Positions 35,714 to 47,137 of a stretch of 64,000 nucleotides of DNA are shown here, piece after piece. Made by a program: the position numbers and the translations under genes. Source of the stretch: Lunularia cruciata (lineage: Eukaryota > Streptophyta > Marchantiopsida > Lunulariales > Lunulariaceae); the NCBI GenBank assembly GCA_948567375.1, contig OX419758.1, forward strand, positions 60,331,001-60,395,000, in the 5' to 3' direction. Position 1 is the stretch's first letter; every line of letters begins with the position of its first letter. The notes under the pieces are model-generated. The model saw only the letters and a program-made list of their open reading frames with translations. It did not search any database and was not told the DNA's origin.

Positions 35714-37858
35714 TTACGCCAAGGTTGGAGCATCCATAGTATCAACCGTTGGTGCTAAATGGATTTGCTTACTAAGCTTATCCACAAACACCACAATTGC
35801 TATGTGACCTTGTTGTGTCTTGGGTAAGGAGGTGATGAGATCTAAGCTCACATGCTCCAAACGAGTAGTTGGAATGGGAAGTGGCTGAAGGAGTCCACTC
35901 GGCTTCTGGTTATTGGCCTTGTTACTTTGACAACTCTCATATGATTGGACAAAGTCTCGAACATCTTGTGTCATGTTAGGCCACCACCATTGGCGTTGGA
36001 GGATGCCCAAGGTCTTGTCCACTCCCATGTGACCAGCTATTGGTAAATTGTGGGCTTCTTGAAGGTGCACAAGTCAAAGATCACCTTTGGTTGGAACATA
36101 GATCTGGTCCGCATGGAGTAGAAGGCCTTCCTTGAAGGAGAAGGTGTTGTACTCCTTGTCACATGCTCTTAGAAAACCATGTACCATTTGGGAGAAGGGA
36201 TCTTGTTTTAGAGTTGATCAAAAATCATTATGGACCTTGGGGTCAATTGACATTGTTATAATTGACACTGTGATGAGAGGAAGAGCCTTCAAATCAGGTT
36301 GTTGTGATAGAGCATTAGGATGATATGGAACCGACCTGGTTTGTACTCAAGTTTGATGTCAAAAAATTGGAGTTGCTCTTCCCATCAATGATGTTAACTC
36401 TTCATGTGCTCCAAGTGTAGGGTCTGCAACAATGGCTTGTGATCAGTTTGCATGATCACTTGTTTCCCCAAGAGATAATGCCTCCATACCTTGGTGGCAT
36501 ATACCATTGCAAGTTGTTCCCGATCTCAAGCAAAGTAATTTATTTCAGCTGTATTTAGTCGGAAAGATACAAAGGCAATGGGATGTAGTCCATCTGGGAA
36601 TTCATGTTGCAACACAACTCCAATTGCAAAGTTAGAAGCATCAAAATCAACCACACAAGGTAGTTAGATCATATGGTTGAAGAATGGGTCTTCAAGACAC
36701 CATATGCTTTAACTTCTGGAATGCTTCTTCATGCTTGGTGGTCCACTAGAAGCTCAAGTTCTTTCCTAAGAGGTCAATCAATGGTGCAGCCACATGAGCA
36801 TAATCATGGATGAACCATCAATAAAAACTGGCCAATCCATTGAATGCCCATACTTCTATAGCATCCTTTGGGGTAGCCTGATCAGTAATGGCCTTGATCT
36901 TCTCTTCTTTCATCTTGATCCCCTCTAATGAGATCTTATGACCCAAGAAGGTAACCTCTTTTTGCCAAAAGGCACACTTCAACTTCTTGCAGTAAAATTT
37001 CCATTGTTGTAGTCATCTTAGGACTTCTTGCACATGATTCACATGTTCTGCCTTTGTCTTGCTATAGATTAAGACATCATCCAAGAACACCACCATGGAC
37101 CAATCCAATAGTCCATCCAACACCCGATGCATCTGATCCATGAAGATTGCTAGAGCATTAGTGAGTCCAAAAGGTAGAACTCTCTACTCAAAATGCCCAT
37201 ACCTTGTGCAAAAGGTAGTCGTTTGCACATCCTCTCTATCAATAGTAATTTGCCAATAGTCACTGCAAAGATCCAACTTGGAAAAGTAACGTGCTCCACT
37301 TAGTTGATCAAGCAAGTCATTGATCCAAGGCTAGTGATATGCATTGAGCCCATGATAATCAATACAAAACCAAAGTCCTCCATCCTTCTTTGGAACAAAT
37401 AGTACCGGTGTTCTCCAAGGAAAGCTCCTATGTTGTATGAAGTCCTTCTCCAACAACTCTATAAGTGTTGTTTGCAACTCCTCCTACTCCTTTGGTGAGA
37501 GCCAATAGATTGGTCTACTTATTGGAGTACTCCATGGCAATAACTTGATCTTGAAGAGCATACCTTGATCAGAGCGTATTCCCTTTGGCAGATCATCCGG
37601 AAACACATCCGCAAACTCCTTAACTATCCAATCAACCGTTGCTTGATGAGGCTCTTGGCCCTCCGTAGATTGTTCTTGTGCAATTGGCTTGATCCACATC
37701 ACGAATACAGATTTATCTTCCTCCAAAGCTTGCTCTATGGCTGCTTTGCTAACAAACTTCCCTTCTAGGGACTCATCTCCCCTCAAGGTTTGCTCTATGG
37801 TTACCTTCTCGACAAACTTCCTATCTTGGGACTGACTATTCTTTGGTGTCTTACTCAA
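35714..37858 (-). pseudogene. Pol remnant of element D (RT, RNase H, partial integrase)
   Basis: The N-terminal part of reverse transcriptase is open at 37858-37484 (VKEFADVFPDDLPKG, SRPIYWLSPKE). Integrase is open for 118 codons at 36070-35714, with the zinc-binding histidines (NLPIAGHMGVDK), the CX2C pair (YESCQSNK) and the first catalytic aspartate (VVFVDKLSK). The frame ends at the truncation point, so the other two catalytic residues are absent. The same region in element B (40064-42900) continues past this point. Confidence 0.8.
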
Positions 37859-38279
37859 AGGTGCCAGAAAACCTAATTGGAAATTCCTACCTTGGTGTTG
37901 TACTTGAATTTGACATTGGGTCCAATCGAATTGAACCTTATGATGTTAAAGCCAAGGTAGATCCAGAATGATATCATAGTGTAAAGGTGCCACTACAAAC
38001 CTCATACACTCCAAATACTCCTTCCCAATCTTGAAGGTAACAGGATGTGAGGTGCGGAATGCAGAACCCTTTCTACCATCCGCCATCATCAAACTACTTC
38101 AAATCATCGGCTTGATAGGAATACCCATTTCCTTTACAACTTGCATAGACATGCTATTCCTTGAACTTCTAGAATCAACCAAAATCCTACAACCCGGATT
38201 AGATATCGTACCTTGCAAGTGAAGCAAACTTACGTAGGTCGAGCTTTCAATCCCATTGGAACCAATCAAGCTCATACTA

Positions 38280-39460
38280 GGCAGCTTGAAATCTCCTACT
38301 AGGATTCCTTGTCTCCCTTATCATTCCACTCCACAACCTCTTCCTAGGCAACTTGTTGAGGTTGTCCATTCTTGAGTAGACATTTAGCAATGTGATGCTC
38401 CAATTGGCAACAATAAAAACAACCACCATTTTGTTGCAGTTTCTCTCTATCTGCCGTACCAAGTGGTCTTTGTTGAATGGCATCAATCTCCATTGGTGCT
38501 GGCTCCTCCACTTGTGTGTAGTGTATTGGTAGGCTCTGTAGAGGTTGAGGTCAAGAACAAGTTGTTGCCACCAAGGAATCAAAACATTCGGCCAACCGCA
38601 TGGCTTCCTCCAAGTGTTGTGACTATTGCATGGTTACCTCTAATTTGGTTCTCGCCTTCAAGCCCTTGACAAATCAATTCAGAGCTTCACCTTCCAATAT
38701 ATCTAGAATTTGCATGATGATGTTTGGGAACTACGGGATATAACTTCTTACAAAGCCAATCTGTTTCAACTTTGCCAACTTATCCCGTGCAGCTCGTGTG
38801 ACATTTATGGCTTGGAACCGACTAATTATTGTGCTCTTGAATTCTGCCCATGTCAAGATTGGTGCAATAATTTTTCTTTCAGCTTGCTCCACTTGGAATC
38901 TCTACCATAGCTTTGCTACTCCATCCAATTGGCTAGAAGCCAAGAGAATCTATTTTTGCTCGTCTTGTAGATTGGTAGCTTCAAAATAATGTTCACAATC
39001 AAACACAAAATTCTTCACTGCACCCTGAAGATTCTTACCTTCAAATACCTTGGGTTTAGGGAATCTGATCCAATCTTCTCCTTCTTGAATTGTACTCTCT
39101 CCACTTGCTCTTGTCTTCAAAGATCCTTTCATCCAACAATCGAGTAAGGTGCTTGATTTGTTGCTACTTAGCAATGATAACATCGGGTATTTCCATCATG
39201 GTTGCTACTCTATCACACCACTCCCAATCTATCTAATTTATTAACACATAGAAATAGCGCATCCACCGTTCTCTACAAGTTACAACTGGAAGTACCAAGG
39301 GTTCCTCAAATATGGTGATCATATGTAGAAAATCTTGTCCAAAGTGTGAGGTGATGAATTGTGTGAATGATGCTTGGGTAGTACTTGGATACAAAAATCC
39401 CAATGGTTTGGTGGAAGTGTATTTGGTGGTCCATAAATTCCATCCATCCCATTCCTGCTT
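38280..39460 (-). pseudogene. Gag remnant of element D
   Basis: An open stretch at 39183-38950 contains VKNFVFDCEHYFEATNL, a typical chromovirus capsid segment. Near 38420-38380 the minus strand gives CFYCCQLEHHIAKC, a zinc knuckle of the form C-X2-C-X4-H-X4-C. A protease remnant with ILVDSRSSRNSMS lies further on at about 38190-38130. Frames change several times. Confidence 0.7.
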
Positions 39461-39469
39461 TGATACCAA

Positions 39470-39894
39470 TGTAAAAGATTGAATTTGAGGAGAGAAATAG
39501 GAGAATGGAAACTCACATTGGGACACTTGAATGAGGGAAAACTCCAAATGCTTAGCATGAGCTTTGGCTTTGATATTTATAGGTAGCATACAAGGCACTT
39601 GAGAAGCTTCCCAAAAAGTTTCCTTGAGCCACTTTCCTAGAGTGCAAGCCAAGTTAACTAGGAAGCTTCTCAAGAAACTTCCTTTTAGAAGTCGTCTACT
39701 TGGCATGCAAGCTAAGCTAGTTAGAAGCTTCTAGAAGCTTCCTTCTAAAAGCTTCCTGCTTGGGGTGCAAGTTAACTAGTCGGAAAGCTTCCTAAGAAGC
39801 TTCCTAGATGCTTTTGAAATATTCTAGGCTAATTTGGTTTATTCTCTACTTCATTAGCCTTACTAGCTATGTCGCTAACCTCCATATTATTACA
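39470..39894 (-). repeat. Family B LTR (5' LTR of element D)
   Basis: On the minus strand it runs from TGTAATAATATGG (39894) to CTTTTACA (39470), 425 bp. It holds TATAAATA (39581-39574) and upstream AAGCTT palindromes, including GAAGCTTCTAGAAGCTTC (39724-39741), the same heat-shock-like module as in the solo LTR at 5667-6081. It is followed by TTGGTATCAAAGC, the primer binding site. Confidence 0.92.
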
Positions 39895-42800
39895 AAAACA
39901 GCCATAGAGAAAACCTTGAAGGAAGATTAGTCCCTACATGGGAAATTTGTTAGTGAAATAGCTACAAGAGCAAGAATTGAAAAAATATGAGTTTTTTTTT
40001 ACAATGTGTATCAAACCAATTGCACAAGAAGAATCTGAGGAGAGTCAAGAGCCTCATTGAGCAATGGTTGATCAAATAGTTCAAGAGTTTACGGATGTGT
40101 ATCTGGATGATCTACCAAAGGGATTACCCTTAGATTGTGGTATGCCTTTCAAGATTGAGTTATTACCAAGGAGTACTCTAGTGAGTAGACCAATGTATTG
40201 GCTTTCACCAAAGGAGTTGGAGGAGTTGCAAACAACACTCATGGAGTTGTTAGAGATGGATTTCATTTGATATAGTACATCTTCTTGGAGAGCACCAATA
40301 CTATTCATTCCAAAGATAGATGGAAGATTTTGTTTATGTATTGATTATTGCAAGCTCAATAAAAAACAATGAAGAATGCATACACTTTGCCTCAAATTGA
40401 TGACTTGCTTGAGCAATTGAGTGGAGCATGATACTTCTCCAAGTTGAATCTTTGCAATGGCTATTGGCAAATCCTTATTGATAGGGAGGGTGTGCAAAAG
40501 ATTACCTTTTGCACAAGGTATGGACATTTTGAGTGGAGAGTTTTGCCTTTTGGGCTCACTAATGCTCCAATAGTCTTCATGGATCTATTGGATGGACTGT
40601 TGGATGGACTATTGGATCATTACATGATAGTGTTCTTGGATGATATCTTAATCTATAGCAAGATAGAAGTAGAACATATAAATCACATGCAAGAATCCTA
40701 AGACACCTATGACAATGGAAATTTTATTGCAAGAAGTTAAAGTGTGTTTTTTGGTAGAAGGAAGTTACCTTCTTGGGTCCCAAGATCTCATTGGAGGGGA
40801 TTAAGATGGAAGAGGAGAAAATAAAGGCCATCACTAATTGGCCTGCTCCAAAGGATGCTATTGAAGTATGGGCATTTAATGGATTGGCTAGCTTTTACCA
40901 TGGTTCATTCACTACTATGCTCATGTGGCCACACCATTGACAGATCTCTTGGAGAAGAACTTGAGCTTCAATGGATAAACAAGCACAAAGAAGCATTCCA
41001 AAAGCTGAAACATATGGTATCTTCAAGACCAATTCTTCATCCATGTGATCCTCAACTACCATGTGTGGTTGATTTTGATGCTTCTAACCGTGCAATTGGA
41101 GCCGTGTTGCAACAAGAATTCACATATGGATTGCATCCCATTGCCTTTGTGTCTTGCACACTTAATACAATGGAAAAGAATTACTTTGCTTGGGATTGAG
41201 AACAACTAGCAATGGTATATGCCTTTATGATATGGAGGCATTATCTCTTGGGGAAACAAATGGTCATGTGAACTAATCACAAGACCTTGTTGGAGATATT
41301 ACATTTGGAACACATGTAGAGTCAACATCATTGATGGGAGGAATAACTACAATTGTTTGACATCAAACTTGAGTACAAACTTGGTTGGTTCCATGTCATC
41401 CTTGATGCCTTATCATCATGACTTAATTTGAAGTCTCTTCTTCTCATCACAATAGCAATAACGACAGTATCCATTGACTCCAAAGTCCAAATTGAGTTTC
41501 AAACAACTCTACAACAAGATCTTTTCTTTTAGATGATACAAGGTCATCTTGCAACATATGATAAGGAATACAATACCTTCTCCTACAAGGAAGGCCTTGT
41601 ATTCTATGGGGATTGGATCTATGTTCTAGCTAAAGGGGATCTCTAACTTGTGCCCCTTCCAGAAGCCCATGATTTACCAATTGCTGGTCATATGGGTGTG
41701 GACAAGACCTAGGGTACTCTCCAACACAAATGGTGGTAGCCCAACATGGCACAAGATGTTCAAGAGTTTGTCCAAATCATATGAGAGCTACCAATGGAAC
41801 AAGGCCAATAATTAAAAACCGAGTGGACTCCTTCAACCATTCCCCATTCCATCTACTCATTGGGAACATGTGAGCTTAGATCTTATCACATCCTTGCCCA
41901 AGACAAAGCAAGGTCATACAACCATTGTGGTGCTCGTAGATAACCTTAGTAAGCAAATTCATTTGGCATCAATGATTGATATTGTGGATGCTCCAACCTT
42001 GGTGCAAATCTATTTTGACAATGTATTCAACGTATCATGGGATGCCATGTGTACTCATCTCCGATCGTGATCCTTGCTTCATTGGAAAGTTTTGGCAAGC
42101 ACTCTTCTAGATACTTAGCACCAAGCTTGCTTGTCCATGGCCTATAATCCTCAAACTGATGGGCAAAATGAACATGCAAATTGTACCTTGGAGGGTATGC
42201 TTTGTGCCTTTGTCAATGTTCACCATACCAATTGGGATGAATATCTTGCAACTCTGGAGTTTGCATACAATAATTCCAAACAAACAAGTACCGGATTCTC
42301 TCATTTCTTTCTCAATTTTGGCCAAGATCCCATTTTACTCTTCCATCTCATGTCTTTAATATTTCAACCTTCTTGACCGCCATATCCCAAACCCTTCAAG
42401 AAGCCAAATCTCACCTCCTTGTTGCCCAAAATCATCAACAACAATATGCAAACCACCATTGTCATGATCTCACCTTTTAAGTCAATGATAAAGTCATGCT
42501 CTCATCTAGTAATCTACCCTTCCCACTTGATACCCAAGTCTATAAACTCACTCCTAATTGGATAGGACTCTTTGAGATCACACAACTCATTTCTCTTGTT
42601 GCTTATCAACTTGCCTTGCCTTGTCATATGTGCATCCACCCTATCTTTCATATTTCCAAATTGAAACTCTTTGTCCCTAATCCATCTTCTTTTTCCTCTC
42701 ATGTCCAACCTCTTCCCATCCCTATCAATGATCATGAAGTTGATTGTATCCTTGCACGTTGCCACATTCAACCAGGCCGTTGACAACATACAAAATACAA

Positions 42801-42936
42801 GGTCATTTGGAAAGAGTATCCCCTTCATGATGCCACATGGGAACCTCTTTCTCATCTCCAAAATGCACAAATGACCATCCAAGAGTTTGAACCTTCAATG
42901 GCAACAAGGACGTCACCAACTAGCGGTGGGGGAATA
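39895..42936 (+). mobile_element. Element B: family B chromovirus, 5' part missing
   Basis: It starts abruptly in the spacer before reverse transcriptase, directly against the outer end of the element D LTR, and runs through pol to a polypurine tract (GCGGTGGGGGAA, about 42923-42934) and its 3' LTR (42937-43194, continued at 51040-51140). Element C interrupts that LTR. The missing left part is not found elsewhere in the window. Confidence 0.85.
40064..42900 (+). pseudogene. Pol remnant of element B (RT, RNase H, integrase, chromodomain)
   Basis: Reverse transcriptase is spread over 40064-40701, with ITFCTRYGHFEWRVLPFGLTN and VFLDDILIYS still intact. RNase H lies at about 40980-41280 (VVDFDASNRAIGAVLQQ). 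Integrase covers about 41660-42360, with the first aspartate in VVLVDNLSK and YNPQTDGQNEHANCT, where the catalytic glutamate is retained. A chromodomain remnant (HEVDCILAR, then YKVIWKEYPLHDATWEP after a stop) ends near 42890. Several stops make it non-functional. Confidence 0.85.
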
Positions 42937-43194
42937 TGTAACAATATGGAATTTAGTAATGAAGTTAGTTAGGGCTAATGATGTAGTGCATAGGCCAAAT
43001 TAGCCTAAAATATTCTAGAAGTATCTAGGAAGCTTCTTGGGAAGCTTCCTAACTAGCTTAGCTTGCACCCCAAGTAAGTAGCTTCTAGAATCTTCCAATT
43101 AGCTTAGCTTGCAAGCCAAGTAGGTGGCTTCTAGAAGGAAGCTTCTTGAGAAGCTCCTCAAGAGCCTTGTATGCTCCTTATAAATACTAGAACC
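42937..43194 (+). repeat. Family B 3' LTR of element B, left part
   Basis: It begins TGTAACAATATGG after the polypurine tract and contains AAGCTT/TTC-TA-GAA repeats and TATAAATA (43179-43186). Element C is inserted 8 bp after the TATA box. The LTR resumes at 51040. Confidence 0.92.
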
Positions 43195-43886
43195 TGTGAG
43201 CCGGCCTGTCTCTCACTCAGGATAAACCTCTGATGGCTATTATAGTAGCGCACCATGGACTAAGAAGGCAAGGAACCCCAACTCCATCATACTCCTCCAA
43301 GGCTAACACTCCAAGACTCAAGACATTGCTCACTAGAGAACTCAATGAGAGAGAGATAGTTGCAAATGAAAGGATGATAAGTACCTCCTCACTCCTTGTT
43401 TATATACTTGTGAAATAGTTACGTACCAAAGTTACTAATTACCGTAGTAACTCAAGTTACTAGACTAAAAGTCAAGTAAAGTCAAAAAGTAGAAAGGAAT
43501 ATCCATTCACATGGGCATATTCCCCTAAGCATGTGGTCTTATCTTGACCCAACCACTAAAGCAAGGATTCCTTCACATGGGCTATCCTTGGACTAAAGAA
43601 GAATCCAAAACAAAAAGGCTTGCGGGCCCAAGAGTTCTCAACTCTTTCCCCAAAGCCAAACACCTAGGAATAATACCAAGTCAACACACTAAAATCCAAA
43701 ATAATGGTGCTCATCTTTTCTACTTCCTCTAAAGTAAGGTCCCATCTATCTTAGCTATGACTAACTTTAGCTAACCATGACTAATATAGAACCATCCTTT
43801 ATCTCTATATAAATAATATCTCTTAAGTACTTGTAATACCAAGCTAAATATCACAATACCACACACATGCACAAATGGGTGTTACA
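43195..43886 (-). repeat. 3' LTR of element C (692 bp)
   Basis: On the plus strand it runs from TGTGAGCCGGCC to GGGTGTTACA. It equals 50348-51039 except for two substitutions (near 43243 and 43707). A TATA-like TTTATATAG lies on the minus strand at about 43812-43804. Confidence 0.97.
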
Positions 43887-43934
43887 TTTACCCTCGGACT
43901 AAGTTTTCACTTTGTCCTCAAAGTGAAGGTCTCT

Positions 43935-46900
43935 CTACCTTCTATGGTACATCTTCAACTTATCATGGTTAATCCTATCAAAGTGTCTTCCTCCCAACTC
44001 CTTGAGATCATAAGTGTAATTTCCCCACACCTTCTCTACTATGAAAGGTCCAAAGTACTTAGGCAAAAACTTCTTTTGTACTCTCTTGAATCGAATGGAA
44101 TCAAACAACATTACCCAATCACCTTCTTTGAAAGGCTCCACCTTCTTCTTGCCTTGCCTCTTGTCATAGCTCTCCTTTTGTTTCCTTTGGGCTTGCTCCA
44201 CTCGAACCATAGCAACTGCTCTTGCCTCTTCCAACTCCATGAGTTGATCCTTCCTTGACTTCTCTGCATCACTTCCTTGTGCTTTCTTCAATCTCCTATG
44301 AATGCTTTGGAAGGTAGGAAGATCAAAGTGAATAGGTAAGGTAGACTCAATACCATACACCAATTGGAATGGAGAATATCCAGTGGAAGTCTTCATGGTT
44401 GTCCTATACTCCCACAAAACTGCATGAATCCTCTTGTCCCAATGATGTTTAGCCCCCTCCATTTCTGCATCTTTGGCCAACATCATGCACAAGGTCTGAT
44501 TGGTTCTCTCTGCCAAGCCATTGGAATTTGGCTTATAGGATGTAGTTACTCTATGTGTGATAGAGAAATGTCGTAGCATGGCTATAGTAATGCTTCCTGT
44601 AAACTCTCCTCCTCTATCAGAAACCAACTCCAAAGGGCATCCAAACCTAGTGATAATGCGTTCATAAAGAAATCTACCCACTTCATCTTCATTCTTGTCC
44701 CTCAATGGTCTAGCCTCAACCCACTTGGTAAGGTAATCAGTAACTACCACAATGTACCGATTGTTCCTTGGGGTTCTATTGAGAGGTCCTACAAAATCAA
44801 TTCCCCACTTCTCAAAAGGTCCTAGCAATGGAATTGATCTAAGTGGTGGAGTGGATGTAGACTTTCTAGCAAAAGCTTGACAAACATGACAAGTTTTGCA
44901 ATAATCAAGACAATCCTTGAAAATCCCTCTCCAATGGTAACCTGCATCTAGAATCTTGAAAGCAGTCACCTTTCCTGCAAAGTGTCCTCCACATACTAAA
45001 CCTTCATGAAACTCCTTTATGAGTAGGATAGACTCTTCCTTACCCACTGCTCTTCGAAGTAGACCATCTGCTCCTTGGTGAAAAAGAATATCCTCCACCA
45101 TTGTGTAAGGTCTAGATCTTGCTGCAAGGGCCTTCCTCTCCCTAGCATGCATCCCTTCTGGATAGTTACCTCTTGTCACAAAATCCACAATCTCCTTGTA
45201 CTCCATTGGAATCTCTTGAGTGACTGAGATTGTCATGAGCTCCTCATCCGGGAAGGAATCATCTACTGGCTCATCTCCATCATGATCATAGGCTCTAGAT
45301 AACAAATCAGCATTTGCATGTTTCTTTCCTGGCCTATCCTCAATTGTGTAGTCATACTCAGACAAGAGTATCATCCACCTTGCTAGTCTCCCTTCAACAT
45401 TAGGCTTGTTGAAGATGTACTTCAAAGCCTTGTGATCCGTGACAATTGTGGCTTTCCCTCCAATCAAGTAGTGTCTAAACTTCTTGAGACCAAAGATCAC
45501 TGCCAACCCTTCTCTCTCTGTGACAGAGTAGTTCTTCTCTGCTGAAACCATCTGCCTACTAGCATAAGCTATTGGATGATCATGCCCATCTTGGTCTAAT
45601 TGACTAAGAGTGCATCCTATAGCTACATTAGAAGCATCAATGTAGAGGATGAAAGGCTTACTCCAATCAGGTTTAGCAAGAATTGGAGCTACAACAAGGG
45701 ATTGCTTGAGCTCCTCAAAAGCTTTGAGAGCCTCCTTGTCTTCCAAAATCACCATGTAATCTACACCCTTCTTCATGTAGATGGTCAATGCATAAGCCTT
45801 GTTGGAAAATGAGAAGATGAACCTCCTATAGTACCCAACCATTCCCAAGAATTGGCGTAACTTTGTCAAGCTTGAAGGGAATGGAAGGTCTGAGATTTTC
45901 CTCACCTTCTCAGGATCAACTGCTATTCCATCCTTGGAGATGATGTGCCCCAAAAGTAGACCTTCTTCACATCCAAAAATGCACTTCTCTGGGTTGAGTG
46001 ATGCATTTGCCTCATCCAAGCGTTGCAAGACTTTGATTAGGTGCTCAAAGTGCTCCTCCTTGCTCCCATAGACACAAAAGTCATCAATGAAATCTCTCAC
46101 AAATTTCCCAATGAAAGGTTCAAATACCTTGTTCATGAACTGTTGGAATGTGGCTGGAGCATTGCAAAGCCCAAAAGGCATGACCTTGAAAGCGTAAGTT
46201 CCCCAAGGTGTGGTGAATGTGGTGAGTTGTTGATGCTCTGGTGCAATCTTTATTTGGTTATATCCACTATAACCATCTCCAAAACTGTACCTCTCATGAC
46301 CTGCAACCTCCTCCAAGATCTCATCAATGAATGGCAATGGGTAGTAGTCCTTCTTGGTAACAGCATTAAGCTTCTTGTAATCCACACATACCCGAAGCTT
46401 GCCATTCTTTTTCTTCACAATGACAATTGGAGACACCCATTCTGAATTCTCCACCTCAAAGATAAATCCAGCCTCCTTGAGCTTATCAATCTCCTCCTTC
46501 ACAACCAAAGATATTGGTGGGCTAATGCGACGTTGCTTTTGGCGGATTGGTCTTGCATGTGACTCCACCTCTATCTTGTGCTCCTCCAAGGTGACTTCCT
46601 TCAAATCCTTGTAACTAAAAGCAAACACATGGATGAACTTGCGGAAAATCTCCTCAAATCTCACCTTCTCCTCCTTGGTAACATTTGGGCCATACTTGAG
46701 GGTAGATAACCTTCTCTCTACCTCCTCAAGTGTCAATGGTGATTTATCTGGGTCCTTCAAAACCTCTGGCTTAGGTGCAAAATCCATAGCACACAAGGGA
46801 TACACATCTGAATCAGATTCAGATTCATCTTCCTCCGTGGAAGTCTCCTCTTCCATGCTTGTGTCCACACCTGAAGCTCCTTCTTCAGAATCAGATTCCC

Positions 46901-47135
46901 AATAATCAGAAGATGGGGTATCTGAATGTGAAGTGTTGGTGGTGTTAGTCACAGGAACAGTGACTCTATGGTTTGATGGCCCAATCCTTAAGTACCCTTT
47001 GTGCCATCGATCAGTTGTGCGTGCTGCTCTCAACCATGGCCTCCCAAGAAGTAAGTCATAGCTTGAATCCTTCAAGACTTGGAAAGTCATGAGATTTTGA
47101 ACTCCCATAACTGAAACTACCACCTTATCCATCAC
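43935..47135 (-). CDS. Pol polyprotein of element C (protease end, RT, RNase H, integrase)
   Basis: One open frame of 1066 codons. It starts with the second half of the aspartic protease (LLLGRPWL near residue 30 is the conserved ILG-type motif). Reverse transcriptase spans about residues 185-400, with D287 in the first catalytic site and FIDD at 349-352. RNase H has D499, E541 and D566. Integrase has the zinc-binding H709, H717, C748 and C751 and the catalytic triad D799, D839 and E875. The tail ends FDRINHDKLKMYHRR, with no chromodomain and no env-like ORF after it. The frame is -1 relative to gag-protease, and the first listed codon is GTG. Translation most likely occurs by frameshifting from gag rather than from its own start. 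Confidence 0.95.
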   Translation of the reverse strand: MMDKVVVSVMGVQNLMTFQVLKDSSYDLLLGRPWLRAARTTDRWHKGYLRIGPSNHRVTVPVTNTTNTSHSDTPSSDYWESDSEEGASGVDTSMEEETSTEEDESESDSDVYPLCAMDFAPKPEVLKDPDKSPLTLEEVERRLSTLKYGPNVTKEEKVRFEEIFRKFIHVFAFSYKDLKEVTLEEHKIEVESHARPIRQKQRRISPPISLVVKEEIDKLKEAGFIFEVENSEWVSPIVIVKKKNGKLRVCVDYKKLNAVTKKDYYPLPFIDEILEEVAGHERYSFGDGYSGYNQIKIAPEHQQLTTFTTPWGTYAFKVMPFGLCNAPATFQQFMNKVFEPFIGKFVRDFIDDFCVYGSKEEHFEHLIKVLQRLDEANASLNPEKCIFGCEEGLLLGHIISKDGIAVDPEKVRKISDLPFPSSLTKLRQFLGMVGYYRRFIFSFSNKAYALTIYMKKGVDYMVILEDKEALKAFEELKQSLVVAPILAKPDWSKPFILYIDASNVAIGCTLSQLDQDGHDHPIAYASRQMVSAEKNYSVTEREGLAVIFGLKKFRHYLIGGKATIVTDHKALKYIFNKPNVEGRLARWMILLSEYDYTIEDRPGKKHANADLLSRAYDHDGDEPVDDSFPDEELMTISVTQEIPMEYKEIVDFVTRGNYPEGMHARERKALAARSRPYTMVEDILFHQGADGLLRRAVGKEESILLIKEFHEGLVCGGHFAGKVTAFKILDAGYHWRGIFKDCLDYCKTCHVCQAFARKSTSTPPLRSIPLLGPFEKWGIDFVGPLNRTPRNNRYIVVVTDYLTKWVEARPLRDKNEDEVGRFLYERIITRFGCPLELVSDRGGEFTGSITIAMLRHFSITHRVTTSYKPNSNGLAERTNQTLCMMLAKDAEMEGAKHHWDKRIHAVLWEYRTTMKTSTGYSPFQLVYGIESTLPIHFDLPTFQSIHRRLKKAQGSDAEKSRKDQLMELEEARAVAMVRVEQAQRKQKESYDKRQGKKKVEPFKEGDWVMLFDSIRFKRVQKKFLPKYFGPFIVEKVWGNYTYDLKELGGRHFDRINHDKLKMYHRR

Positions 47136-47137
47136 TC

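Larger units (their letters stand above)
35712..39894 (-). mobile_element. Element D: decayed family B chromovirus, 3' half deleted
   Basis: Read on the minus strand it has a 5' LTR (39894-39470), a tRNA-Met-type primer binding site, gag with a zinc knuckle, protease, reverse transcriptase, RNase H and the first part of integrase. It stops inside the integrase core at about 35712, so the rest of pol and the 3' LTR are missing. Confidence 0.85.

Noticed and set aside
43233-43418. 61-codon open frame present in both LTRs of element C (also 50386-50571)
   Set aside because: Its two copies are simply the two LTRs. The conservation reflects recent insertion, not selection on a protein.
43887-43934. 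Possible env-like gene after pol in element C
   Set aside because: Only about 48 bp separate the pol stop from the 3' LTR, which leaves no room for another gene.
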